64,000 nt of DNA from Acanthacorydalis orientalis (GCA_034766995.1 CM068325.1:3863668-3927667), one strand, 5' to 3'; shown: positions 1 through 10,537, counted from the stretch's first letter. Made by a program: numbers and translations. Notes: generated from the letters alone by a model not told the origin.

Positions 1-22
1 ACCTGCAAAAAATACAGACATA

Positions 23-535
23 CTAAACCTGTGATTGAGTGCGACGCGCTCTTTTTCCACTCTCTGCCTCGATCGCCGTCTCGGACAGGAACCACACAAC
101 GGATCTACTACTGTACTGATATATACAGCCGGGCGGTCGTACGTCCGGTCCGATAATCAGGAAGCAAGCAAGCACTCCCGGGTGCCTCCCTCCTGCAGAG
201 CCACGACGCGCGCGCGACCGTGCGGGCCACCTGGACAGGAGGTCGAGGACGCACTCGAAGGTTCGAACGACACTCGGTGTTTCACTACTTTTCGCGCACA
301 CACAAATAAATATGGAAAAATCACTCTGTCTTAGACGGACGCGATACGGAGTTATTTTTGAAAAAACGACAAGGACGGACGATTCCGAGTCGTTTTTTGT
401 GAACGCGATCGGCAGCGGGTACCGAACCGGCGGACCGACGGACCGAACCGAGCCGGCGCGAGAGACGGACGAACGGTACGAGAAGGAATTCAGGATGCGC
501 TGCTGGGAAGAACCTAGGCTGGAAAGGAAAATCAT
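23..535 (-). CDS. Hypothetical ORF in left arm (170 codons)
   Basis: This open frame points outward, like the spliced arm gene, and matches the right-arm frame at 15532-16080. The protein is rich in Ser and Arg and I recognise no domain. The two copies differ at roughly seven residues, and most nucleotide differences change the amino acid, which does not suggest purifying selection. A splice-acceptor-like CAG lies just before the conserved part, so it may be an exon or untranslated region. Coding status is doubtful. Confidence 0.18.
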   Translation of the reverse strand: MIFLSSLGSSQQRILNSFSYRSSVSRAGSVRSVGPPVRYPLPIAFTKNDSESSVLVVFSKITPYRVRLRQSDFSIFICVCAKSSETPSVVRTFECVLDLLSRWPARSRARRGSAGGRHPGVLACFLIIGPDVRPPGCIYQYSSRSVVWFLSETAIEAESGKRARRTQSQV

Positions 536-786
536 TAGACATGGCGTACGCCATCACATGACAGATTAACGAACGGCACGCGACAAAGACTGCTGATTCG
601 ATCGACTCTCTTCGTCTGACACGAAGAGAGTTACATTTGATGAAAATGCTGAACTTTAAAAAAACATTTACAGTTTCCCGGTGCTATTCACAGAGGACCG
701 TTGTCTGTCAACATACGAACTCGGTGTCTCAAAGCGGACACAACTACAGGTATTTACAGCTAAACCCGGCGGCCCCTCGTGAAGAA

Positions 787-1030
787 TGACTGCCGGCCGG
801 ACGGCGCGCGACGTACCGCCGCCCGGCCCGGCCGAGGGCTCATCGCCTCACCCGCGCCGATGTTCCGACTGAACGATGCGTGGACATCAACGACTATGAA
901 TTACTGCCGGCGCTAGCACCACACCCCAGTGTGCGTACAGGCACAAGTACGGTGTCGACGGCGAACCGACGATCGTCCGCACGATGCCGCATCGCCCCGC
1001 CGATCCACCGGAACAAGTGTGACGACGAGC
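787..1030. repeat. Internal direct repeat, copy 1 (left arm)
   Basis: This segment recurs about 700 bp further on at 1502-1724 in the same orientation. Its mirror copies are at 15082-15326 and 14397-14620 in the right arm. This copy has about 25 extra bases of GC-rich sequence near its start. The strand pointing towards the spacer keeps one frame open through all four copies, but the opposite strand is open in several frames too, so I do not call it coding. Confidence 0.8.
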
Positions 1031-1501
1031 TCAAGAATGAAAATTTAGAAAAGTATTCAATCGACCGGATCGAAATTCGAACAGAGAGACGATTTCCGAA
1101 CACGATTGCAATCCGACGCCCGACTCTCGACTATGAATCCGGGGACCTGGACGAACACGTGGATGTCTAGAATCATGATCGAATCGCACTTTGTCTCGCG
1201 ACGTTCGCGCCTCCCCCGCTCAGCACACAAAACCATCGACGGATATCCTGCTCGATTTGCGGTGAACACATCGCTGCCTCGACACCTGCTCCTGGACGAA
1301 CACACGAGCAGGATAACACCTCAGGGAGGGCATCAACAGGAACCGTATGTGGGTGGGAGGACGCGAAATGAATTTAACCGAAACTACTCTGAACAGTGAA
1401 GGGAATTTACTTATTTTTCAAAAAAAAAAGATGAATAACTACAAAATACACGAAATGAAATCTACATTAATCTTCGTGAAAAGCGAACGCAAACAATTTA
1501 C

Positions 1502-1724
1502 ATGACTGACTGCCGGCCGGCCCGGCCGAGAGCTCATCGCCTCACCCACGCCGATGTTCCGACTGAACGATGCGTGGACATCAACGACTATGAATTACTG
1601 CCGGCGCTAGCACCACACCCCAGTGTGCGTACAGGCACAAGTACGGTGTCGACGGCGAACCGACGATCGTCCGCACAATGCCGCATCGCCCCGCCGATCC
1701 ACCGGAACAAGTGTGACGACGAGC
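1502..1724. repeat. Internal direct repeat, copy 2 (left arm)
   Basis: This is the second copy of the segment at 787-1030, nearly identical apart from the missing GC-rich insert. Because the pair occurs in both arms, the duplication came before, or was copied with, the arm duplication. Confidence 0.8.
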
Positions 1725-2416
1725 AACTCTCAAAAATTAATGCAAACAAAAGCTAAATCTAATCGAATGCTTGAAACGGATCAGCAAAGAATTAAACAAA
1801 AGAACGTTATGCGAAAATCGGTTAAATTTAAAAAAATCTCACTCGATCGTGGTACAAAGTGAAATTCAGCAAGAGAACAGTTACGCTACAGTTACTTGAA
1901 GCTACATCCTGACACTTGAATTCTGATCAAAGACTCTACAAAAAAAACACAATCAATTTCTACAACAAGGTAAACGGTACGAGGGGGCATGAGGAGCTGA
2001 AAATCATGTAAATTATACGAAAATCAATGATACTTAATGGTCGAATCACACGAAGTCCAGTTCGGCTGCAGGTACTGCTAGTAATCTGTACAGAGAGGAG
2101 TGAGGAAACTCCACATCCGTCACTCTAAAATGACAGCGGAACAGGGTCACAGAAGAATCTAAATGGGGGCGAATTTACATTCAGAAACGATTGAAATTTA
2201 GAAAAATCAAAGATAAATTAATTCACTTTAAATCTATACACAAATAACTTAATTGTAGACAGGGACTTGAAAATTATCAGCAATGAAATCAAACACTAGT
2301 GCAAGGTGTCTGTTAAAATTTCTACGGATTAAATCCGAAAAATTCAAAGCAAAATTAATGAGTTTAAAGATTATATGTGAAAAGAAAATCATTATGAACG
2401 AGGGCTCTAAAGTGAT

Positions 2417-3869
2417 TTACAAGAAATAAAAAATCAAATATAGAAAAACTGAATGAAATCTACAGGACTGATCGAGGATTCGAAGAATGGTACGGGGAGG
2501 ACGTTCGTGTTTCGACCGAGCTGAAAATCACATAAAATAAAACACAATAATGCTTAAAACACTCCTCGTACTCTGAAGAACATACCGCGTACTCGCCAGC
2601 AACGCCAGCAGCGTCCTTCGTTCCCTCGATGATCCGGAACCGAGATCTGGACGCGCGTGCCAGATCTTCGTCGCTTCAGGGCGAAGCGACAGACCGACAT
2701 CCGCTGCCGAAGCGGAAAACAACAAAAAAAAAAAAAACGCGGAACCGACCGGAAACGCGACGCGGATACACGACAGCCCATCGCACACACACACGCCCAC
2801 GCACACGGTCTCATCCACACGCCACGTCCTTTCGGTCGCCTCGTACGACGAGCAGGAAATACTGCGGCCGAATTCTGATCCCTGGCCGCAGGGATGCGTC
2901 TCCGACGTCGCTCCGTCGACGGTCAGCCCCATGTCCGTACGGTCGGGTCTTCGGAATCTCGTCCGGTGCATCGAACTCGGTGGACGCCGGCGATGATCTG
3001 AAACGCGAGACGGATCGTTCGAACGGGGATTTTTATAGGAGGCCTGTCGACGTATCTATGCAATTTTTGTCGTTCGAGATTGTTATTTGAAAGTAGGAAC
3101 GCCGATACGCCCAGCCAAATAAACACACACATTGAGCCTACGACCGCTATGCAACCGAACGCGCGCGTGCACGTCACAAAAATCGTGCGCGGCTGCGACG
3201 CCCACGCTTCGGCGTTACGAACGGCGGTGCAGAATCGAGAGCGGAAAAATCCGTTCGACCGAGCGCCGCACCGGTCGTTCGAGATCGGTCGTCGCGCCGG
3301 GACGCGACATCGACGCCAGATCTCAATTTACACGTTAGAACACAAGTTGACCGCCGCCGTATCGGCACGCGTACATCCACCGACCGTACACATCGACGTA
3401 ATGTGAAATCGTGAGAGAGAGAAAAACGTGACCCACCTGGTTTTGCCGGCGACGTCCGCACGTCGTTCCGCATCGCCGCAATAATATTTTCGCCGGACGT
3501 TCTCACAGCAGCGTCGAACACGCACACAAGTTCTCCGCACGACGTGTAGCACGGGCGACAGATCATCCGCGTCTGTTTTGTTGACCGACGCCAGCGTCTC
3601 CGAAGCGGCCGGCGCTGGCGGCGTGCGGCGGATTCCGCAGTCGCCGGAATCTATGAACAAATATGCGTTCGTTTCATTAAAAATGCACTGCAATCACAAT
3701 TGTTCGTCGATTGATTATCGAATAAACAGTATCCGCAGACACACACACGCTCACAGATTCGAATTTCGATTGAAAATTCGAACCGTTTCAGCGGAACACG
3801 ACACGCCGCCGTCTCTCTCAAATCCGATTTACACACTACACATATCGGATATGAATATGTATATATATT

Positions 3870-3901
<32 letters not shown>

Positions 3902-4136
3902 CATATATATTTATATATATATATATATATATTAGCGTGCGTGCGTGTGTCTGCACTGAAAACACATTCGACAACAATTCGAAACCGCACGCAAGTACTC
4001 ACATGCACTGGAGTAACACAAACGCACGCGTCGGCACCGACGCGTCACTTCGGCCGGCGAGACGATCCCGGCGCGTCACCACGGATTTAAACGCAGAACA
4101 CTTCGAAAAGGATACGACGCGGCGTCCGCACTCCAT
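2417..4136 (-). pseudogene. Left-arm copy of the five-exon arm gene, disrupted
   Basis: This is the mirror of the right-arm gene at 12219-13706. The start codon (4136-4134), exon 1 (to 4003, donor GTGAGT), exon 3 (2997-2847, the same 151 bases long, CAG acceptor, GTACGA donor) and the terminal region with stop near 2417 are all present. Exon 2 lies in the diverged block (about 3420-3652). In the frame set by exon 1 it hits a TGA after about 26 codons, although downstream residues similar to the right copy (a Thr/Met-Ser-Gly-Glu-x-Ile-Ile-Ala-Ala-Met-Arg motif) survive in another frame. The copy is therefore either a pseudogene or uses a different exon structure. Family unknown. Confidence 0.35.
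3850..3945. repeat. TA-rich microsatellite
   Basis: An imperfect (TA)n tract with interspersed TTTA and TGTA. A shorter counterpart is at 12423-12465 in the right arm, so the tract expanded or contracted after the arms separated. Confidence 0.9.
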
Positions 4137-4315
4137 GCGTGTCGAATATTCGCACGTCCGTGCATCTTCTACACACAGTTTGCACTCGCGGAGATGAGAT
4201 TTTCCACGCGAAAACACAAATTTTGCAGGACGATGACACGGGTGCGACCGCACGCGCTAACAACAATGGCGATTTGAAAAATATGAACGTCAATCGGTCG
4301 AGTAACCGAGATCGG

Positions 4316-4341
4316 CCGAGTGACGTCACAGCCTCACTCGG
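4316..4341. promoter_or_regulatory. Palindromic site with CRE core at the inner end of the left arm
   Basis: CCGAGTGA (4316-4323) and TCACTCGG (4334-4341) form an inverted repeat, and TGACGTCA (4321-4328) is a full cAMP-response-element type palindrome overlapping its left half. The mirror site is at 12015-12040. It lies about 200 bp upstream of the left-arm gene start, so it could serve in that promoter. Function is inferred from sequence only. Confidence 0.4.
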
Positions 4342-4350
4342 TAGACGTCC

Positions 4351-4362
4351 ATATATACATAT

Positions 4363-4460
<98 letters not shown>
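4351..4460. repeat. TA microsatellite at inner end of left arm
   Basis: Imperfect TA repeats mark the left edge of the single-copy spacer, mirroring the TA tract at 11872-12004 on the other side. Arm similarity stops here. Confidence 0.9.
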
Positions 4461-4639
4461 ATATAGACATGGATACAATAGACTTAACGATAAATTCAAA
4501 TATTCTATTCTTATTCTAGAGTCAGAACAAATTTTTCTTTGTCGAGATATGAACCTCTGTCTATAGGATAGTGTGACTATGGATTGCTGTGAAAATTCAT
4601 GAGATTAAACAAATGTACCTGTGTCGATATCTGAGCGTC

Positions 4640-5625
4640 CGTCTTAAGATTGTGTGTCTTTGTGTCTTACACAAAAAATCCGCAAAAATACAAGTTTTTC
4701 CTTCATAAAATATCCAAATCGTTACGAAACTGGCGACTATTACATACTGTTCGATTCGTATTTTAGTGTTATATATCATATATGAGACAATATTAACATC
4801 GTTTCATAATGGATACCGAAAAAGTCACAAAAACCGCGAAATACCCGCAAAAATACACGTTTTTCCTTCATAAAATATCCAAATCGTTACGAAACTGGCG
4901 ACTATTACATACTGTTCGATTCGTATTTTAGTGTTCTATATCATATATGAGACAATATTAACATCGTTTCATAATGGATACCGAAAAAGTCACAAAAACC
5001 GCGAAATACCCGCAAAAATACACGTTTTTCCTTCATAAAATATCCAAATCGTTACGAAACTGGCGACTATTACATACTGTTCGATTCGTATTTTAGTGTT
5101 ATATATCATATATGAGACAATATTAACATCGGTTCATAATGGATACCGAAAAAGTCACAAAAACCGCGAAATACCCGCAAAAATACAAGTTTTTCCTTCA
5201 TAAAATATCCAAATCGTTATAAAACTGGCAACTATTTCATACTGTTCGATTCGTATTTTAGTGTTCTATATGATATAGAAAACAAAATTAACATCGTTTC
5301 ATAATGGATACCGAAAAAGTTACAAAAACCGCGAAGTACCCGCAAAAATACACGTTTTTCCTTCATAAAATATCCAAATCGTTATGAAAATTGCAATTAT
5401 TTCATACTGTTCGATTCATATTTTGATGTTCAATTTGATATAGAAAACAAAATTAACATCGGTTTATAATGGATACCGAAAAAGTCACAAAAACCGCAAA
5501 AATACACGTTTCTCTTGCTCGAAATATCCAAATTGTTATGAAAATTACAACTATTCCGTACTGTTCGATTCGTATTTTGATGTTCTATATAATACCTAAG
5601 ACAAAATTAATTCTCTCTAATTACG
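4640..5625. repeat. 165-bp tandem satellite-like array (about 6 units)
   Basis: The marker CTTCATAAAA falls at 4701, 4866, 5031, 5196 and 5361, a strict period of 165 bp. A sixth unit follows after 153 bp because it lacks about 12 bases. The first four units are nearly identical and the later ones drift. Units contain GATACCGAAAAAGT and AAAATATCCAAATCGTTA. The length is close to a nucleosome repeat. The array lies about 800 bp upstream of the promoter of the two-Myb gene. Confidence 0.95.
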
Positions 5626-5779
5626 TGTTGGCTGACAAAACATTTTAATTTAATTACTTTATATCATGAAATTTTAAATACTTTTAAACGTATTTGTTTC
5701 ATCAATTACTCATGCCTCTTTGCATATATTTAATTAATAATACAAATAATTACAATTTTTGTTCAGTTCAGATTCAGAT

Positions 5780-5935
5780 GTTCACGTTTGATTCAGATGT
5801 CATTTCACGTGCTGTTGTTTCAGTGTTCATTGATATATTTTTTTATTAATTATCGTCAGTTATGTTGGATGATCCGAGTACTGGGTTCTGTACTAAATAC
5901 ATCTGAGCATGTGGTGTCAATATTTCATAAAAATC
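5780..5935. repeat. Direct repeat flanking the Myb gene (upstream copy)
   Basis: This segment resembles 10245-10400 downstream of the gene in the same orientation. Shared stretches include GTACTGGGTTCTGTAC and ATCTGAGCATGT. More diverged copies are at about 10065-10200 and 11140-11240. The Myb gene is therefore bracketed by copies of one repeat family. Confidence 0.7.
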
Positions 5936-5999
5936 GAGCCAAGAAATCGTCCTGTATGTCCGTGATAACTTTTAATTGAGATGGAAATATTTATATGTC

Positions 6000-6000
<1 letters not shown>

Positions 6001-6055
<55 letters not shown>
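6001..6055. repeat. TA microsatellite
   Basis: A nearly perfect (TA) run of about 54 bases between the upstream direct repeat and the promoter region of the Myb gene. Confidence 0.95.
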
Positions 6056-6057
<2 letters not shown>

Positions 6058-6426
6058 TTTGCATAAAATCAAAATAATCAAGTAGTCAAGTTAGTATCTA
6101 TTGGTTTTACTAGCATTGGTTCTGGAACGTTCGACCGTTAATGTGTTATAGAACCACTAGTGTAACGTCGAGCTGTTACGCGGACACGGCATCGCGACGA
6201 CAGTGAGACGGAAGATCGCGCACGCTTGCAGGGCGCATACGGTCTCTCGCTCGGAAACGCACGACGTTCGTTTTGTTACCTAAACGTTTTCGGCGCGACG
6301 CGCATACGAGACCCGTTACCGAACGCCGGCGTTCATGTCGCATCGGCGATTCGAAGCGATTGCGTAAGTCTCGTTCGTGTTTCAGATTCATTTTTCGGTT
6401 GTTACGAAACCGTTCCGTGCATGGAG

Positions 6427-6463
6427 TATAAATAGCGGCCGGCCGGCAGCGACGATATCAGTT
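6427..6463 (+). promoter_or_regulatory. TATA box and initiator of the two-Myb gene
   Basis: TATAAATA at 6427-6434 is followed by an arthropod-type initiator TCAGTT at 6458-6463, which would place transcription start at about 6460. The TATA-to-start distance (33 bp) is near the usual 30-31. The 240 bp upstream are GC-richer than the surroundings. The first ATG in frame with the spliced protein is at 6590, giving a 5' untranslated leader of about 130 bases. Confidence 0.65.
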
Positions 6464-6589
6464 CGAGAGTGTTTTATGGTCGGTATCGTTAGTGTTTGAT
6501 AAAGAATTTCAAAGTTTTCTTTTATTATTTTTGTATATATTTTTTTTTAATTTTTATAATTTCGTTTTGTATAGGTTAGCAATTGTAAA

Positions 6590-8617
6590 ATGGTTCGAAG
6601 GTAAGTGTTAACGTTTTACTTTTACTGTCGCCAAATATCTGTGTAAAATGTGATCGGTTCGAAAGTGAGGAACAATCTTGTGTTTTAGATTATATACCGA
6701 AGAGGAGGACGAAATGATCCTGGAGTACGTGCGGAACAGGCCCTTCGTCCTAAGAGGAAGAAGGGCCTGGGAGGACCTCCTGAGGGAGACCGTGAGTATT
6801 TATTTCACCGTCTACACGGCTCGCCGAAGGTCGGACGGGCACGTGACGTTCGTAACTTTTCAGGATCTGCGGCGTTCGTGGATGAGCGCCATGTCGCGCT
6901 TCAGGAATCGCATCCTTCCGCGTCTGGCGAGAAGACAATTCCGCAACATGCCAGACGCAGAGGCTCATGCGATCCTGAGGAGGTACGTGTCGTGCGGATG
7001 TCGACCGGAGATACGGTGTTTGCGATGCCGACGAGGAAGATTTATCGAAGTGCCGTTTTTGCAGGTACATGGGCTCATCCCCCCCGCCGCCGGAGCAGCC
7101 GGCAGGCGCCGAGCAGCAGTCGGCAGGCGCCGAGCAGCAGCCGGCAGGCGCCGAGCAGCAGCCGGCAGGCGCCGAGCAGCAGCCGGCAGGCGCCGAGCAG
7201 CAGCCGGCAGGCGCCGACGTCGGCAGCAGCACCACCACCAGCACCGGTGCGGCGCCCGGGAGAGAGGTGTTGAGAGGCCTCTTCCGGAACATCATACCTA
7301 GGTTGGTTGGACCGGAGGTTTTGGTTGACCAGACCGTGAGGGACGTCGAAGACATCATCGTCCCGGCGACCCCCGGCGACGACAGGATCTCTATGTCGAC
7401 ATCGGGGAGCGAGATGGCGGCGGCGACTCCGGTCGCGACGTCGGCCGAGGTCCTGGTGACCGGGGACGACGAGCGCGTCGCGAGCTACGGTCCGCTCGAC
7501 GTAGCGTTCCGTGGCTCCGACCGCAAGACAAGCGGGAGCGCGTCGGACGGTAAGAGGATCGCTCGAGCGTCGTGCCTTAACGACACTCGCGTGAACTATA
7601 CGATTTCGTTTCAGGTAGCAGCGACGGCGACGTCGCCGGTGCGGGGTTCATAAGGAGCACCGCGCCCCAGTATCAGCAGAGATACGGTAATTCGAAGGTA
7701 CGAGACAAACATGCCGGACGAGTTCGAACGAATCCTACTGTTTCAGATACGAGGCCCGATGAGCCCCAACCCGGCACGTCGAGAGACTGGCCTCCCGTGG
7801 CGCGGCCCGGCCCCCCGAAAGACGAGGCGCGGCCGGGCCCTTCGAAGCGGCCCGTCACGTCTGAGACCAGCTCTGCGGACGAGCCCGTCCCTGCGCTCCC
7901 GAGAGGTACGTGCGCGCGAAACGCCGTCGGCTTTCGCTCTCATATCTATTCGAAACTCCGATCGTCTCGGTCACTAAACGTGTGCGCTTTCCTCTTTTCC
8001 AGAACCACCCGTCGTCCCCAGGTCAAAGAAGTTGAGGATGCCAGGCACCAGGTGCGTGTTTCTGAGTCGTTCGATCCGAACGTTCGGTCGCGATTAACGC
8101 AGACCTGTTTTGTTTTTGTTTTCGTCGTGAAGGTACACGGAGGCCGAGGACAGCCTCCTCCTCGACCATGCGCTGCGGCGGATCTCCTCCGGCGATCCGG
8201 CCATCCAAACCAACAGGTTTTGGATGGAGCTGGTAACGGATGGCCGAATCGGTACGTATTGTTCGTGCGCGTCGTCCGATCCGCGTTCGGACGACTGGCC
8301 GGCCGAGTTTAAAACTGACGTTTCTATTCGTTTCAGGTCGCACCGCCGAGAGTATGCGGTTGAGGTTCCGAAATTACATCTTGCGGAACCTCGACCAATA
8401 CGACATTTCGGCGGCCAGCAGATGTCTGCTGCGGAGGTATCGTATCGTCCGGGCACGTTTCGGCGGACGGATCTCCGTTCTACGCGCGCGACGAACGGCC
8501 CGTCCGGCGGAGGCGGTCGTCGTCGCCGCGTCGAGAATGGAAGTCCGTCCGCAGAAGCGAACCGACGTTGACGCCAGTCTCTGTCTGTGCAGGAGATTCC
8601 CTAAACACCATCGGTAG
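6590..8617 (+). CDS. Ten-exon gene for a protein with two Rap1/TERF2IP-type Myb domains
   Basis: Exons are 6590-6600, 6689-6791, 6864-6982, 7065-7549, 7615-7686, 7747-7905, 8003-8051, 8133-8251, 8337-8436 and 8593-8617. All nine introns are GT-AG (60-156 bp) and the joined frame stays open for 413 residues. Residues about 5-79 match a Rap1-type Myb fold: the start YTEEED, a later AWEDL, then RRSWMSAMSRFRN. Residues about 333-406 repeat it (YTEAED, RFWMEL, RLRFRNYILRN), but the W of the last helix is replaced. Both domains end in LRR at a phase-2 intron. Between them lie a PAGAEQQ repeat (residues 90-128), a Pro-rich linker and a basic RSKKLR (323-328) that could be a nuclear signal. Known relatives bind telomeric DNA or Rap1/shelterin partners, and a role in DNA binding is inferred. 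It sits alone in the spacer between the palindrome arms. The gene model is strong; the exact function is unknown. Confidence 0.85.
7099..7215 (+). repeat. 21-bp coding minisatellite inside exon 4
   Basis: About 5.6 copies of a 21-base unit encode PAGAEQQ, with one Ser for Pro. The unit is a multiple of three, so copy-number change keeps the reading frame. It lies just after the first Myb domain and makes a flexible Pro/Ala/Gly/Gln linker. Confidence 0.95.
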
Positions 8618-8749
8618 GCCGCAGCGCTCCGGCCGACGTCGCCCGCCAAGGCGTGCGGGAAGCACGCGTCTGCAGTTCGAGTGCGGATCGCGTCGCCGAC
8701 AGTCAAGTTTTCAGTCGATCAGGAGATCGAGTACTCTTCACGTGCATGC

Positions 8750-9005
8750 TCATTTGTCTTGTAATTTTTATAGAGCACATTTTTTAATGTGCGATTCGTT
8801 TGTAATTTTTATACAGTCTGTTTTTGATGTACGGACGGTCTGTAATTTTTATATAAATTGTTATACAGTCTGTCTTTTGATGATCGAACGGTCTGTAATT
8901 TTTATACAGTCTGTTTTTTGATGTTCGGACGGTCTGTAATTTTTATATAAATTGTTATACAGTCTGCCTTTTGATGATCGGACGATCTGTAATTTTTATA
9001 TAGTA
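8750..9005. repeat. Alternating 41/53-bp tandem repeat after the Myb gene
   Basis: GTAATTTTTATA recurs at 8761, 8802, 8842, 8895, 8936 and 8989, giving spacings of 41, 40, 53, 41 and 53. The longer unit carries an extra piece ending in TTGTTATACAGTCTG. The array begins about 130 bp after the stop codon and probably lies in the 3' untranslated region or just beyond. I saw no AATAAA between 8618 and 9005. Confidence 0.85.
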
Positions 9006-9079
9006 AATGCTTACTTTATTTCGTATCTTTCACCTGGTTTTATTTTGTGGATTAACCTTAAGTCACAGAACGAGAGGAC

Positions 9080-9482
9080 TAGAGTATATATATATATGTG
9101 TATATTTATATATATATATATATGTGTGTATATTTATATATATATATATATATGTGTATTTATATATATGTGTATTTATATATATGTGTATTTATATATA
9201 TGTGTATTTATGTATATGTGTATTTATGTATATGTGTATTTATGTATATATATATTTATGTATATATATATTTATGTATATATATATTTATGTATATATA
9301 TATTTATGTATATATATATTTATGTATATATATATTTATGTATATATATATTTATGTATATATATATTTATGTATATATATATTTATGTATATATATATT
9401 TATGTATATATATATTTATGTATATATATATTTATGTATATATATATATATTTATGTATATATATATATATATATATATATT
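9080..9482. repeat. TA-rich array with a 16-bp unit
   Basis: Irregular TATATG repeats change into about 12 head-to-tail copies of a 16-base unit (TTTATGTATATATATA) from about 9245 to 9450, then pure TA. Long open frames of Tyr/Ile here are artefacts of the repeat. Confidence 0.95.
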
Positions 9483-10060
9483 TAAGCAGCAGGACCGTTT
9501 TCATACGAGAACCTCGAGAGGTTTGTATGTAGTGGTAGAAGAAGTATATTTGTTCACAAATATGCGTTGTGTCAGTGGGGCCGAGTCACAAGCGAGGAAT
9601 AACATGTTTCCGATTCGAATGTTCCGCAACGATGATAGTGAAAAGCAGAACGTGCGGCGCCCGTTCGAGGAGCGACGATTTGAACACGTCCTGGTCTAGA
9701 GTCGAAGTGACAGTTTCGAGTCCCCGCCGCTACGAACAGCTCGGCGTCTCGCTGCCCGTAAGTTTGTAGCGACTGTGGCGGTGAATAGTGAAACTATAGT
9801 ACACTTAGCGCGTAACAGAACCAGTATGAAAAATTGTGCGTCCGTGCGAAATAATCGGCGAACGGCAATCAGACTGACGGATTAGATTGTTTCACGCGAT
9901 TCCCACGGGGGTGGGGACTTCGACGCTGGTGCATTGTCGTGCCGGCGTCGTACTTTCGTGCGAATCCGAGTGCGTCGATTCGTACGCTACCTTCTGTAAA
10001 AATTCAGTCGAATTCTCTGTATCAGTACGGGTACAAGAACTGGTCGAATCCGCGACGATA
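9483..10060. other. Unique stretch in spacer, no firm gene
   Basis: GC-richer than its flanks. A 66-codon open frame (9569-9769, plus) runs into a good splice donor (GTAAGT at 9758), so a short exon is possible, but I recognise nothing in it and found no partner exon. Confidence 0.4.
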
Positions 10061-10400
10061 GCAGATCGGCAGCATGTTGTAATGTTAGTGCTCAGTAAAA
10101 TATTTTTTTTATTAATTATCGTCGATAATTTTAGAATATCTGAGTACTGAGATACATACTGATTATATCAGAGTATGTTTTGGCAAAAATCTGTTCAAAT
10201 CTAGCATGAAATGGGCCCTCTTGATCGATAGAAATTAAAGAAGACGTTCGATTCAGGTGTCATTTCATGTGTTGTGATCTCAGTGTTCAGTAATATATTT
10301 TTTCGTTAATTATTGTCAATTATGTTAGTCGATCTATGTACTGGGTTCTGTACCAAATATATCTGAGCATGTTGTGTCAATATTTTATAGTTTTACTGCC
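10060..10400. repeat. Two further copies of the direct repeat, 195 bp apart
   Basis: Copies of the 5780-5935 segment occur here: a diverged one (AGTGCTCAG at 10087) and a closer one (AGTGTTCAG at 10282), spaced 195 bp. Another diverged copy is near 11164. The stretch 10400-11330 otherwise shows no gene. Confidence 0.65.
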
Positions 10401-10537
10401 ATTAGTTTGGTCAAATTGCACTTTGAAAGCCTCACAGCTAGGTAGTGCCACTCACTGCACTATTCCCCTTGCAATCCGTTTGAATTTGTCCAGATTATGT
10501 GTACTTAATGATTATTAATGAACTTTATTTTAATTTA

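Larger units (their letters stand above)
1..4350 (-). repeat. Left arm of a large inverted repeat
   Basis: This stretch is the reverse complement of 12005-16102. Base 1 pairs with base 16102, and the inner end lies at the TA tract near 4350. By eye the arms are about 97-98 percent identical over 1-3000 and 3690-4345, with scattered substitutions and small indels. One block (about 3045-3685 here, 12640-13090 on the right) is far more diverged, and the left version is about 200 bp longer. The arm starts at the window edge, so its true outer end is unknown. It carries a damaged copy of the right-arm gene and an internal direct repeat. It could be a transposable element terminus, an ampliconic palindrome or, less likely, an assembly artefact. 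Confidence 0.93.

Noticed and set aside
3651..4470. Long frames through the TA tracts at the inner end of the left arm
   Set aside because: They consist mostly of Ile/Tyr from TA repeats joined to pieces of arm exons.
6750..7358. 202-codon minus-strand frame over the Myb gene
   Set aside because: It is antisense to the 21-bp coding repeat and GC-rich exons. The plus strand has a complete spliced gene.
8952..9699. Open frames up to 230 codons rich in Tyr-Ile-Tyr
   Set aside because: They are translations of the 16-bp TA-rich array in several frames at once.
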